64,000 nucleotides of DNA from Desulfotignum sp032250905 (GTDB lineage Bacteria > Desulfobacterota > Desulfobacteria > Desulfobacterales > Desulfobacteraceae), in contig JAVVEQ010000003.1 of the NCBI GenBank assembly GCA_032250905.1, positions 62,001-126,000 of the forward strand, in the 5' to 3' direction. Shown here one piece after another: positions 27,785-36,199 of this stretch. The stretch's first letter is position 1. The number at the start of each line of letters is the position of its first letter. Below the pieces are notes generated by a model, which was not told the DNA's origin, ran no database searches, and was given only the letters and a program-made list of their open reading frames with translations. A program made the translations under genes and the position numbers.

Positions 27785-28081
27785 ATGAAACAGTCATTTT
27801 CAGATACGGCTATTGTGGCATGTGGTACCCTGCGTCCCGAAATCGAGCATCTGGCAGAGGAAAAATTTCTGGATACCGATCATATTTATTTCACCACCCC
27901 CGGTCTGCACCAGGACATCCGTGAGCTGGAACACCAGTTGGGCAAAAACATTGAAAAGGCCCTGTCCCGGGCCAAGGGTGTGATTGTGGTGTACGGAGGA
28001 AAGTATTGTTATGTCAATCCGGATAAAATAATTTGCACGATCCGTGATCCTGAGTATAGTATGCGAACCTGTGAGAGTTGA
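27785..28081 (+). CDS. Short DUF1638-like protein
   Basis: 98 residues. The opening IVACGTLRPEIEHLAEE and the central TPGLHQDIRELEHQL resemble the N-terminal half of DUF1638 proteins, which from memory are near twice this length. The frame ends in TGA at 28079 and the next gene's ribosome site follows at once, so it is either a natural short form or a truncated copy. ATG 27785 has AAGGGAG upstream. DUF1638 members often sit with corrinoid methyltransferases; no such gene is near here. Function unknown; its promoter suggests control by the neighbouring sigma-54 activator. Confidence 0.55.
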   Translation: MKQSFSDTAIVACGTLRPEIEHLAEEKFLDTDHIYFTTPGLHQDIRELEHQLGKNIEKALSRAKGVIVVYGGKYCYVNPDKIICTIRDPEYSMRTCES

Positions 28082-28115
28082 ATACTGATAAGCGATAAAC
28101 AAAGGAGTGATGCCC

Positions 28116-28517
28116 ATGACCATGGAAATTTCATTTCCCGGTAATAAAAGGGTCAACGCCCATTACAAGGGGTTTTCCATTGAAACAGACCAGCCTGTAG
28201 CAGAGGGCGGAGACGGGAGTGCGCCCGAGCCCTTTGACCTGTTTCTCTCATCCTTGGGGACCTGTGCCGGAATTTATGTGGTTTACTTTTGTGAAGAAAG
28301 AAATATCGATACCACAGGCTTGAAAATGTCCCTGACATTTGACAGAAATGAACAGACCCATTTGATCGAGAAAGTGAATATTCAGATCAGTCTGCCCCCG
28401 GGCTTTCCCAAAAAATATCGATCCGCGATTGTCAAAACCGCCGGGTTGTGCACGGTAAAACGAAACATTTCAAACCCGCCGGAGTTTCATATCACTGCAG
28501 ACATTCAGGACGCATAA
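28116..28517 (+). CDS. OsmC-family protein
   Basis: 133 residues from ATG 28116, placed 8 nt after AAAGGAG; a GTG nine bases upstream sits on the ribosome site. The OsmC fold signature is present, with the first redox Cys in LSSLGTCAGIYVVYF near residue 50 and the second in KTAGLCTVKRNI near 112, the YhfA/OsmC arrangement. Family role: thiol peroxidase or, in some members, sulfur-carrier or unknown. It lies 35 nt after the DUF1638-like gene under the same sigma-54 promoter. A sulfur-species or peroxide role beside the cytochrome module is inference. Confidence 0.82.
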   Translation: MTMEISFPGNKRVNAHYKGFSIETDQPVAEGGDGSAPEPFDLFLSSLGTCAGIYVVYFCEERNIDTTGLKMSLTFDRNEQTHLIEKVNIQISLPPGFPKKYRSAIVKTAGLCTVKRNISNPPEFHITADIQDA

Positions 28518-28550
28518 CCTTGTTCTACGGCATGGGTCCATGACCCCGGG

Positions 28551-29948
<1,398 letters not shown>

Positions 29949-29984
29949 GGGCAGGTTCCTTTGACGCCTGGGGTGTCCGGGTTA

Positions 29985-30023
29985 AACAGGTGTTAAACAT
30001 CATGCATGTATTTAACACCTGTT
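29985..30023. promoter_or_regulatory. Perfect 13-bp inverted repeat: candidate activator-binding site
   Basis: AACAGGTGTTAAA (29985-29997) and TTTAACACCTGTT (30011-30023) are exact inverted copies with a 13-nt spacer. The site is about 100-140 nt upstream of the sigma-54 promoter at 30126 and about 40 nt upstream of the activator gene, so it could serve activation of the cytochrome operon and autoregulation. Confidence 0.7.
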
Positions 30024-30125
30024 AAAATACCATTGAACACTCTGTCAGGTCAACCATCCGGGGCATATTTTATATTTTTCTTTGAATTCAGTGAGTTGGA
30101 AAATATTGGACACGGCCGGACTGTC

Positions 30126-30141
30126 AGGCATGCGGGTTGCA
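30126..30141 (+). promoter_or_regulatory. Sigma-54 promoter of the cytochrome operon
   Basis: AGGCAT, five bases, TTGCA: GG at 30127-30128 and GC at 30139-30140, exact spacing. The start would be near 30152, about 50 nt before the TusA-like gene. Confidence 0.72.
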
Positions 30142-30203
30142 GTATTGATCCTGGAACACCCGGCCAGGGTGTTGACCATCAATGGGAATACCGGGAGTTT
30201 GAT

Positions 30204-30458
30204 ATGGCAAAAAGAATGACATTGGATCTGACGGGCGTGGTTTCTCCCATGGACCTGTTGAAATGCAATGCCTGTCTGACGGCCATGGCTCCGGGCGAAA
30301 TTCTCGAGGTCATCCTGGCGGATGCGGAAGTGGTGGACAATCTGACCATGATTGTCCTTCGGTCCAATGATGAAATCCTTTACTGTCAGCATCATCCGGA
30401 CCGTATCTGTGTCGGAATCAGAAAAGGACCCAGACAATATGATGAGAACCCGTTGTAA
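30204..30458 (+). CDS. TusA-like small protein lacking the catalytic cysteine
   Basis: 84 residues from ATG 30204 with GGGAG upstream; longer readings would cover the promoter. The sequence follows the TusA/SirA pattern (LDLTGVVSPMDLLKCNACL, then MAPGEILEVILADAEVVDNL), but the CPxP motif reads VSPM, so the sulfur-carrying Cys is absent. Another Cys pair (KCNAC) lies nearby, and two more Cys follow (LYCQHHPDRICVG). TusA proteins normally carry persulfide sulfur between enzymes. Here it heads an operon for membrane electron transfer, so a binding or regulatory role is more likely than classical sulfur relay. That is inference. Confidence 0.7.
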   Translation: MAKRMTLDLTGVVSPMDLLKCNACLTAMAPGEILEVILADAEVVDNLTMIVLRSNDEILYCQHHPDRICVGIRKGPRQYDENPL

Positions 30459-30475
30459 GTGTTAAAGGAGGAAAG

Positions 30476-31387
30476 ATGCAAATCACCAGACGGAATTTTT
30501 TCAGGGTTATGGGAGCAGCCGGCACATCCGTCGCTGTCCGGCCTCCCGCCGGTCATGCCTGGCAATCCAAGGCACCCCCGGATCCATATGGATGCCTGGT
30601 GGACCTGACCCGGTGTGTGGGATGCCGCAAGTGTGAAGAAGCCTGTGCCGAGGTCAACGGTCTGCCGGAACCGGAGCGGGTGAACTGCCAGTGCACCATT
30701 TTCGAAAAAGACCGGCGGCCGGACCACAATGCCTATACCGTGGTCAACCGGTACTATACTGGCAGGGTGGATGAATTTGACAAACCGGTTCCCACCTATG
30801 CCAAGGTCCAGTGCATGCACTGCCAGGATCCGGCCTGTGTGTCCGCCTGTATTGTGGGGGCCCTGACCAAGGATGAGACCGGCACGGTCAGATATGATGT
30901 GACCAAGTGTATCGGATGCCGGTACTGCATGGTGGCCTGTCCCTTTGAAATTCCGGCGTATGAATATCATGATCCCATTACCCCCCGGGTGATGAAATGC
31001 ACGTTCTGTTATGACCGGATTTCTCAAGAAGGCGGGCTGCCGGGCTGCGCCACCATCTGTCCCACGGAAGCCATCACCTTTGGCAGACGGGACACGCTGC
31101 TGGATGTGGCGAAAAAACGGCTCAAAGACAACCCGGCCCGGTACCTGCAGCATATTTACGGGGAAAAGGAAGTGGGCGGGACGTCCTGGATGTATCTGTC
31201 CGCCGTGCCGTTTGAGCAGGTGAACCTGCCAAAGCTGCCGGAATCTCCGTCCCCGAAACTGTCTGAAACCATTCAGCATTCGCTGTTCACCTATCTGTGG
31301 TCTCCCATTCTGCTGTTCGGGGCGCTTGGAGGACTCATGGCCTGGTTCAACAAAAACGACAACCCCCCGGACAAAGGAGGTGTCTGA
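30476..31387 (+). CDS. Tat-exported 4[4Fe-4S] electron-transfer subunit (NrfC/HybA/HmcB-like)
   Basis: 303 residues. A twin-arginine signal (TRRNFFRVMGAAGTS) opens the protein, so it is exported folded. Four ferredoxin-type clusters follow: CVGCRKCEEAC near residue 42, CMHCQDPACVSAC near 112, CIGCRYCMVAC near 145, and CTFCYDRISQEGGLPGC near 178. A C-terminal membrane anchor is seen (LWSPILLFGALGGLMAW). AAAGGAGG precedes ATG. It would pass electrons between the NrfD-like membrane subunit and the periplasmic cytochrome. The stop overlaps the next start (TGATG). Confidence 0.9.
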   Translation: MQITRRNFFRVMGAAGTSVAVRPPAGHAWQSKAPPDPYGCLVDLTRCVGCRKCEEACAEVNGLPEPERVNCQCTIFEKDRRPDHNAYTVVNRYYTGRVDEFDKPVPTYAKVQCMHCQDPACVSACIVGALTKDETGTVRYDVTKCIGCRYCMVACPFEIPAYEYHDPITPRVMKCTFCYDRISQEGGLPGCATICPTEAITFGRRDTLLDVAKKRLKDNPARYLQHIYGEKEVGGTSWMYLSAVPFEQVNLPKLPESPSPKLSETIQHSLFTYLWSPILLFGALGGLMAWFNKNDNPPDKGGV

Positions 31388-32589
31388 TGGCACATGCTGC
31401 GCGTCCCCTGAAACGGCCATTGTGGACTCCCGGGGTTCTGGTGATGCTGGTGTTCATGTTCGCCGGAGCCGTGGCCATTATCGCCCGGTTCACCGGCGGC
31501 ATCGGCTATGTCACCAATCTGACCAATGCCCGGCCCTGGGGGATCTGGGTGGGCATTGATGTGGCCACGGGCGTGGCCCTGGCGGCCGGTGGATTCACCA
31601 CGGCGGCCCTGGCCCATATTTTCGGCCGGCACTATTATGAACCGGTGACCCGGCCGGCCCTGTTGACTGCCGTTTTGGGCTATACCTTTGTGGTCATTGG
31701 ATTGCTGGTGGACATCGGCCGTTCCTGGGCCATCTGGAAGCCCATGTTTTACTGGAACTTCAATTCCGTGCTGTTCGAGGTGGCCATGTGCGTGATGATC
31801 TATCTCACGGTGCTGTACATCGAGTTTTTGCCCATTGTGGCGGAGCAGTTTAAAGGCCGGGTGAACCTGCCCGGCATCCTGTCCGGACTCAATCGCCTGG
31901 TGGACGGATTTTTACAGACAGCGGACCGGGTTTTAGGAAAGGTCATGTGGGTGTTTATTATTTTAGGCGTGGTATTGTCGTGCATGCATCAGTCCAGTCT
32001 GGGGTCCCTCATGCTGGTGGCCCCCACCAAACTGCATCCGTTGTGGTACACCCCCATTCTGCCGCTGCTGTTTCTCACCTCCGCCATTGCCGTGGGCTAC
32101 CCCATGGTGGTGCTTGAAACCACCCTGGCCACGGCCTCGTTCAAGCTGGATTCCGAGGTGAAGATTCTGGCACCGTTGACAAGGATCACCACTTTTCTGT
32201 TGGGGCTTTACATGGTGCTCAAAATCGGGGATATGGCGGTGCGTGGCACCTGGGTGTACCTGCTGGACGGCACCTATCAGACCAATTCCTTTGTGGTGGA
32301 ACTGCTGTTCGGGGCAATGATCCCCTGGGTCATGCTGCTGTTCAAACCGGTGCGGCAGTCCGCCAGAGGCGTGTTCACGGCCGCAGCCCTGATCGTGGGC
32401 GGTGTGGTGCTCAACCGGGTCAATGTGTTCATTGTCGGGTACCGGTCCCCATTGACGGAAAGCGGCTATTTCCCGGCGCCATCTGAAATTCTGGTCACCC
32501 TGGGGTTGATCGCGACCCTGATGTTCATCTACCGGGTGGTGGTCACGTATCTGCCGGTATTACAGGCATCCAAGGAGGTATCTTCATGA
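31387..32589 (+). CDS. NrfD/HybB-family quinone-linked membrane subunit
   Basis: About 400 residues with some ten hydrophobic helices and no heme motif. The opening PLWTPGVLVMLVFMFAGAV and GGIGYVTNLTNARPWGIWVG resemble HybB/HmcC and PsrC-type proteins. Family role: quinol oxidation or quinone reduction on the periplasmic side, electrons exchanged with the adjacent Fe-S subunit. Its stop overlaps the cytochrome start (ATGA), so stoichiometric production is likely. The combination Fe-S protein, NrfD-like protein and multiheme cytochrome recalls Nrf and Hmc complexes. Confidence 0.88.
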   Translation: MAHAARPLKRPLWTPGVLVMLVFMFAGAVAIIARFTGGIGYVTNLTNARPWGIWVGIDVATGVALAAGGFTTAALAHIFGRHYYEPVTRPALLTAVLGYTFVVIGLLVDIGRSWAIWKPMFYWNFNSVLFEVAMCVMIYLTVLYIEFLPIVAEQFKGRVNLPGILSGLNRLVDGFLQTADRVLGKVMWVFIILGVVLSCMHQSSLGSLMLVAPTKLHPLWYTPILPLLFLTSAIAVGYPMVVLETTLATASFKLDSEVKILAPLTRITTFLLGLYMVLKIGDMAVRGTWVYLLDGTYQTNSFVVELLFGAMIPWVMLLFKPVRQSARGVFTAAALIVGGVVLNRVNVFIVGYRSPLTESGYFPAPSEILVTLGLIATLMFIYRVVVTYLPVLQASKEVSS

Positions 32590-34616
32590 TAAAAAAAATA
32601 GTGTTCTGCGTCTGCCTGATCCCGTTTCTGGCAGGGGTCTGTGCCGCCGAAGTGTGGAAGGCCCCGGATCAGGAGCGGGCAAAAGAGCGGGCAAAGGAAG
32701 TGGTCCCGTTTATCAAGGAATATAACGATGACTGCCGGATCAGCCGGCGCATCTGTCTGATGGATGCGGGGATTTCCCTGGATGATGTAACAAGGGTCTA
32801 TTTTCTGCTGGACAGTCCCATCATCAAGGAAAGGGAAGATCATTACGAACCGGTGCGGTTTGCCCACAAGCGCCATGCGGCCCTGGTCAATGACTGCAGC
32901 AAATGTCATCATTTCCGGCCCAAGGATGAATCCGCTCTGGAAACCACAAGGTGTTCCGCCTGTCATCAGGACAGTTTCAACCCGGAATATCCCGGGCGCA
33001 TCGGGCTCAAGGCGGCCTATCATCAGCAGTGCATCGAGTGTCACCAGCAGGAAGCCAAAGGACCGGTGGACTGCAAAGGGTGTCACCTTCAGCACGTGCC
33101 GGATCACAAGGAACTGGTGAAACTGCCGGACAACCCGGATCCTATCCAGGTCACCAAAGCCTGTCTGGAATGCCATGACACCCAGGGCGAAGACATGCTC
33201 AAAACCGCTCACTGGCTGTGGCGGGGACCCTCCCCCTACACCACCGGGCATCGAAAGGACATTCTGCATGGCAAGGGCACGACAGCCCTGAACAATTTCT
33301 GAATCAGCCCCATCAGCAACGAGGCTCGTTGCACAAGCTGTCATGCCGGATATGGATGGAAAGATGCGTCATTTGACTTTACCGATAAAACCAGAATCGA
33401 CTGCCTGGTGTGCCATGATACCACCGGCACCTATGAAAAAGATCCCCCGGGGGCGGGCATGCCCAAAAAAGATGTGGATCTCAAACGGGTGGCACAGAAC
33501 GTGGGCCACTCCTCCCGTACCACCTGCGGGGCCTGCCATTTCAACGGCGGGGGCGGGGATGCGATCAAGCATGCGGATATGTCCCGCCAGCTGCTCACCC
33601 CGGATAGAAACTGCGACATTCACATGGGCGGGTATGATTTTGCCTGTGCGGAATGCCACAAGACCCGGAACCACCAGATTTCCGGGAAAAGTTCATCGGT
33701 TCCGGTGGCGGAAGGGGTGGTGTCCTGTGAAAGCTGCCATTCGGAAACCCCGCATTACAGCGGCGGTCTGCTGGACCATCACCTGAACGATCATTCCAGA
33801 ACCCTGGCCTGCAATGTCTGCCATGCCCCGGTGTTTGCCAAATGCAAGCCCACCAAGGTCTGGTGGGACTGGTCCAAGGCCGGAGACAAGGGCCGGGAGG
33901 TGAAAAAAGACAAATACGGCCAGCCTGATTATGACTGGAAAAAAGGGGAATTTAAGTGGGAGGAGTCCGGACTGCCGGATTACACCTGGTACTCCGGGTA
34001 TATGGACCGGGTGCTCATAGGAGATAAAGTGGACCTGGATGCGGACGTGATCACCCTGACTGATCCGGTGGGGTCCATCAATGATCCGGGTTCCAAGATC
34101 ACGGCTTTCAAGATCATGAAAGGCATCCAGCCCATTGATGCGGAACATGCCCATGTGCTGGTGCCCCAGCTGTTTTCCCCGGACAAGGACAACACCACGG
34201 CCTACTGGAAAAACCTGGACTGGGACAAGGCGTTCCAGGCGGGAATGAAAGCGGTGGACCTGCCCTACAGCGGGGACGTTGCATGGAAGGAAACCTGGAT
34301 GTACTGGCGGATCAACCATGAAGTCATGCCCGCGGACATGGCCCTGTCCTGTGTTCAGTGCCATGAAAGCCTTCAAGGCGATCAGACCTGCAACCGGTGC
34401 CACCAGGACAACCGGGAGGTTGATTTCAAGGCCATCGCCCACAAGGGAACGGATTTTTCATATATGAAATCACTGGGCCGGGATGTAGATCATCTGATCG
34501 ACAAAACCGATTACATCAACTTCAAGGCCCTGGGTTATGAAGGCGATCCCATTATTCACGGCGGGCGGTTCAAAAAGCTGCCCATGGGATACAGGGGTCA
34601 GGCGCTATCGGATTGA
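32586..34616 (+). CDS. 13-heme cytochrome c, octaheme tetrathionate reductase-like, with predicted selenocysteine
   Basis: A continuous frame of 676 residues is interrupted once by TGA at 33300-33302 (codon 239), with no frame change. A signal peptide opens it (MIKKIVFCVCLIPFLAGVCA). Five CxxCH motifs precede the TGA, the first in a class III cytochrome c3-like segment (FAHKRHAALVNDCSKCHH). Eight follow, in the pattern of octaheme tetrathionate reductase relatives (ARCTSCHAGYGWKDASFDF, CLVCHDTTGTY). The codon sits in ALNNF-TGA-ISPISN; from memory, relatives have Cys there. A hairpin 20 nt downstream fits a bacterial SECIS. It is the terminal, periplasmic subunit of the operon. Substrate unknown. 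A simple nonsense mutation is the main alternative, but everything downstream is intact. Confidence 0.82.
33316..33332 (+). promoter_or_regulatory. Candidate bacterial SECIS hairpin
   Basis: GCAACGA (33316-33322) pairs perfectly with TCGTTGC (33326-33332) around a GGC loop. The loop begins 20 nt after the in-frame TGA. Known bacterial SECIS elements have a short stem, a small loop with G in its first positions, and about this distance from UGA. Confidence 0.72.
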
Positions 34617-34628
34617 TTTGGAAAAAAA

Positions 34629-34665
34629 ATCCGGTCCGGCGACGATTGAAATCGCCGGACCGGAT
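34629..34665 (-). terminator. Terminator shared by convergent units, oriented for the minus strand
   Basis: Arms 34629-34642 and 34652-34665 are exact 14-base complements with a 9-nt loop. On the minus strand it lies just past the stop at 34676 and is followed by a run of T (complement of 34622-34629). In the plus direction it follows the cytochrome gene but lacks a T-run. Confidence 0.8.
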
Positions 34666-34675
34666 ATCCTGGATT

Positions 34676-35344
34676 TCAATCGTCGACAATGTTGTAGTGT
34701 TCTGACGAATTGTCATGATGCCGCATGATATGAAGAGACAGAATACGGCTTTCATATTTTTCAACACGGGTTTTGAGTGCTTCCTTGGCCTGACGGAATT
34801 TGGCACTCTGAAGGCCTGAGATCAAAGATTCCACATCCTTGACCCGTCCTTCGCAGATCGTTCTCGGGCCGTCTCCAATGAGTACTTCCCATTCTTCGGC
34901 AACATGGACCCCGATTTCTTCGAGAACCGGGTAATATTCCGATAGGACAAATTGCCGGTATTTTTTAAAATCATCTTTTTCCCGGGTAATAATATCCCAT
35001 ACCTGGTTGAATTTAACGGCTTTTTCGTCGATATCCATGGAATAGTCCGGTTCTTTTTTCAGGGGAACCAGGACCTTGGTTTTGTACTGCTTGATATAAT
35101 TGAGCAGGTCTGATTTCAGGCGACGGTATTCAGGGCTTTTCAAGGCCATTTCCAACTGATCCAGATCCTTGCTGACCGTTTCCACGATCACGTCACTGTA
35201 TGATCCCACCAGCACGGACCATCCGGCCACAGTTTGTATCCCCAGACCATTGATGCCGGGAATGAACTGGTTGATGATGAAGTCGGCATATTCTTCTTTC
35301 TTCGAAGGGATAATTGTCCAGTAATGCATCAGTTTCACGGCCAT
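34676..35344 (-). CDS. Duplicated-domain protein of unknown function, copy 2 (dimeric alpha-beta-barrel-like)
   Basis: 222 residues, clearly paralogous to the gene at 35457-36125 (both open MAVKLMHYWTIIPS). Each protein also seems to be an internal duplication: HYWTIIPSKKEEYADFI... GWSVLVGSYSDVIVETV in the first half is echoed by QVWDIITREKDDFKKY... EWEVLIGDGPRTICEGRV in the second. The pattern of short antiparallel strands and helices suggests NIPSNAP/DABB-type ferredoxin folds. There is no signal peptide or Cys motif. It is the second of two tandem genes and ends at a strong terminator. Function unknown; the tail (HIMRHHDNSSEHYNIVDD) is rich in His. Confidence 0.65.
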   Translation of the reverse strand: MAVKLMHYWTIIPSKKEEYADFIINQFIPGINGLGIQTVAGWSVLVGSYSDVIVETVSKDLDQLEMALKSPEYRRLKSDLLNYIKQYKTKVLVPLKKEPDYSMDIDEKAVKFNQVWDIITREKDDFKKYRQFVLSEYYPVLEEIGVHVAEEWEVLIGDGPRTICEGRVKDVESLISGLQSAKFRQAKEALKTRVEKYESRILSLHIMRHHDNSSEHYNIVDD

Positions 35345-35456
35345 GAGAACCCCCCAGTGCTGTTTTTAATGTGGTTTTATGGATGAAAATTAAAAAAAAT
35401 GTTTTCCCCGTCATTGTAAATAACCGGTATTTGAAAGCGCCATGATCAAAAATAGG

Positions 35457-36125
35457 TCAAAACGGGATCATTTCATACCCTTCTGACCGGTATCCCTTGA
35501 TTTTCCGGACATGAAACGACAAAATCCGGCTTTGATAATTTTCAACATATTGTCTGAGTTTGTTTTTGGCACGTCTGAATTCACCGGTCTGAAGCGCGGG
35601 GATGAGTGATCCGGCATCGGTCACCCGTCCTTCACAGATCGTATGCGGCTCATCCCCTATCAACACTTCCCATTCACCAGCCAGGTGGACCCCGATTTTT
35701 TCCAGCAGCGGATAAAATTCCTGAGCGACAAACTGTTCATAATTCTGGTAATCGCCCGGTTTCAAGGTGATGACATCCCACATCTGGTTGAACTTGACAG
35801 TATCCGGCGAAATACTCATGGAGTAGCTGCCCCGCTTGGCAATGGGCACCATGACTTTGGTTTTGTAATCGGTGACAAGGTTGAGCAGGTCTGATTTGAG
35901 CAGCCGATAATCCCTTGTTTTGAGCGCGGTCTCCAGCATGTTCAGATCACAGCTCACCGTTTCCATGATGATTTCGCTGTAAGCTCCCACCAGCACGGAC
36001 CATCCGGCCACGGTATGCATTCCCAGCCGGTTGACGCCGGGAATGAATCGCTTGATGATAAAGTCGGCATACACTTCCTTAGAGGAAGGGATGATAGTCC
36101 AGTAGTGCATCAGTTTCACGGCCAC
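35457..36125 (-). CDS. Duplicated-domain protein of unknown function, copy 1 (dimeric alpha-beta-barrel-like)
   Basis: 222 residues and paralogous to its downstream neighbour across the whole length, with the same start, spacing and twofold internal repeat. The 112-nt gap between the copies shows no strong hairpin, so they may be one transcription unit. Conservation is highest in the N-terminal half (FIPGVNRLGMHTVAGWSVLV versus FIPGINGLGIQTVAGWSVL). I do not recognise a named family with certainty; NIPSNAP-like is a fold guess. The location next to the cytochrome operon and an export/stress fusion gives no firm clue to function. Confidence 0.65.
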   Translation of the reverse strand: MAVKLMHYWTIIPSSKEVYADFIIKRFIPGVNRLGMHTVAGWSVLVGAYSEIIMETVSCDLNMLETALKTRDYRLLKSDLLNLVTDYKTKVMVPIAKRGSYSMSISPDTVKFNQMWDVITLKPGDYQNYEQFVAQEFYPLLEKIGVHLAGEWEVLIGDEPHTICEGRVTDAGSLIPALQTGEFRRAKNKLRQYVENYQSRILSFHVRKIKGYRSEGYEMIPF

Positions 36126-36199
36126 GGCTGTCCTCCTTGTCCGGCGTTCATGTCACAGGCTGGTGCATGGCTGTTATCGGATCATCAGGTGTTAAAATT

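Noticed and set aside
28079..28081. TGA at the end of the short DUF1638-like gene as another selenocysteine codon
   Set aside because: The following codons show no DUF1638 similarity, no hairpin is seen, and the ribosome site of the OsmC gene begins within about 20 nt.
33300..33302. TGA read as an ordinary stop, giving two separate cytochromes or a pseudogene
   Set aside because: The frame continues without shift, eight heme motifs and the whole C-terminal domain are intact, there is no ribosome site for a second start, and a SECIS-like hairpin follows at the right distance.
36186..36196. CAGGTGTTAAA identical to one arm of the repeat at 29985, upstream of the paralogous genes
   Set aside because: No inverted partner and no sigma-54 promoter lie nearby on the minus strand, so it is probably chance.
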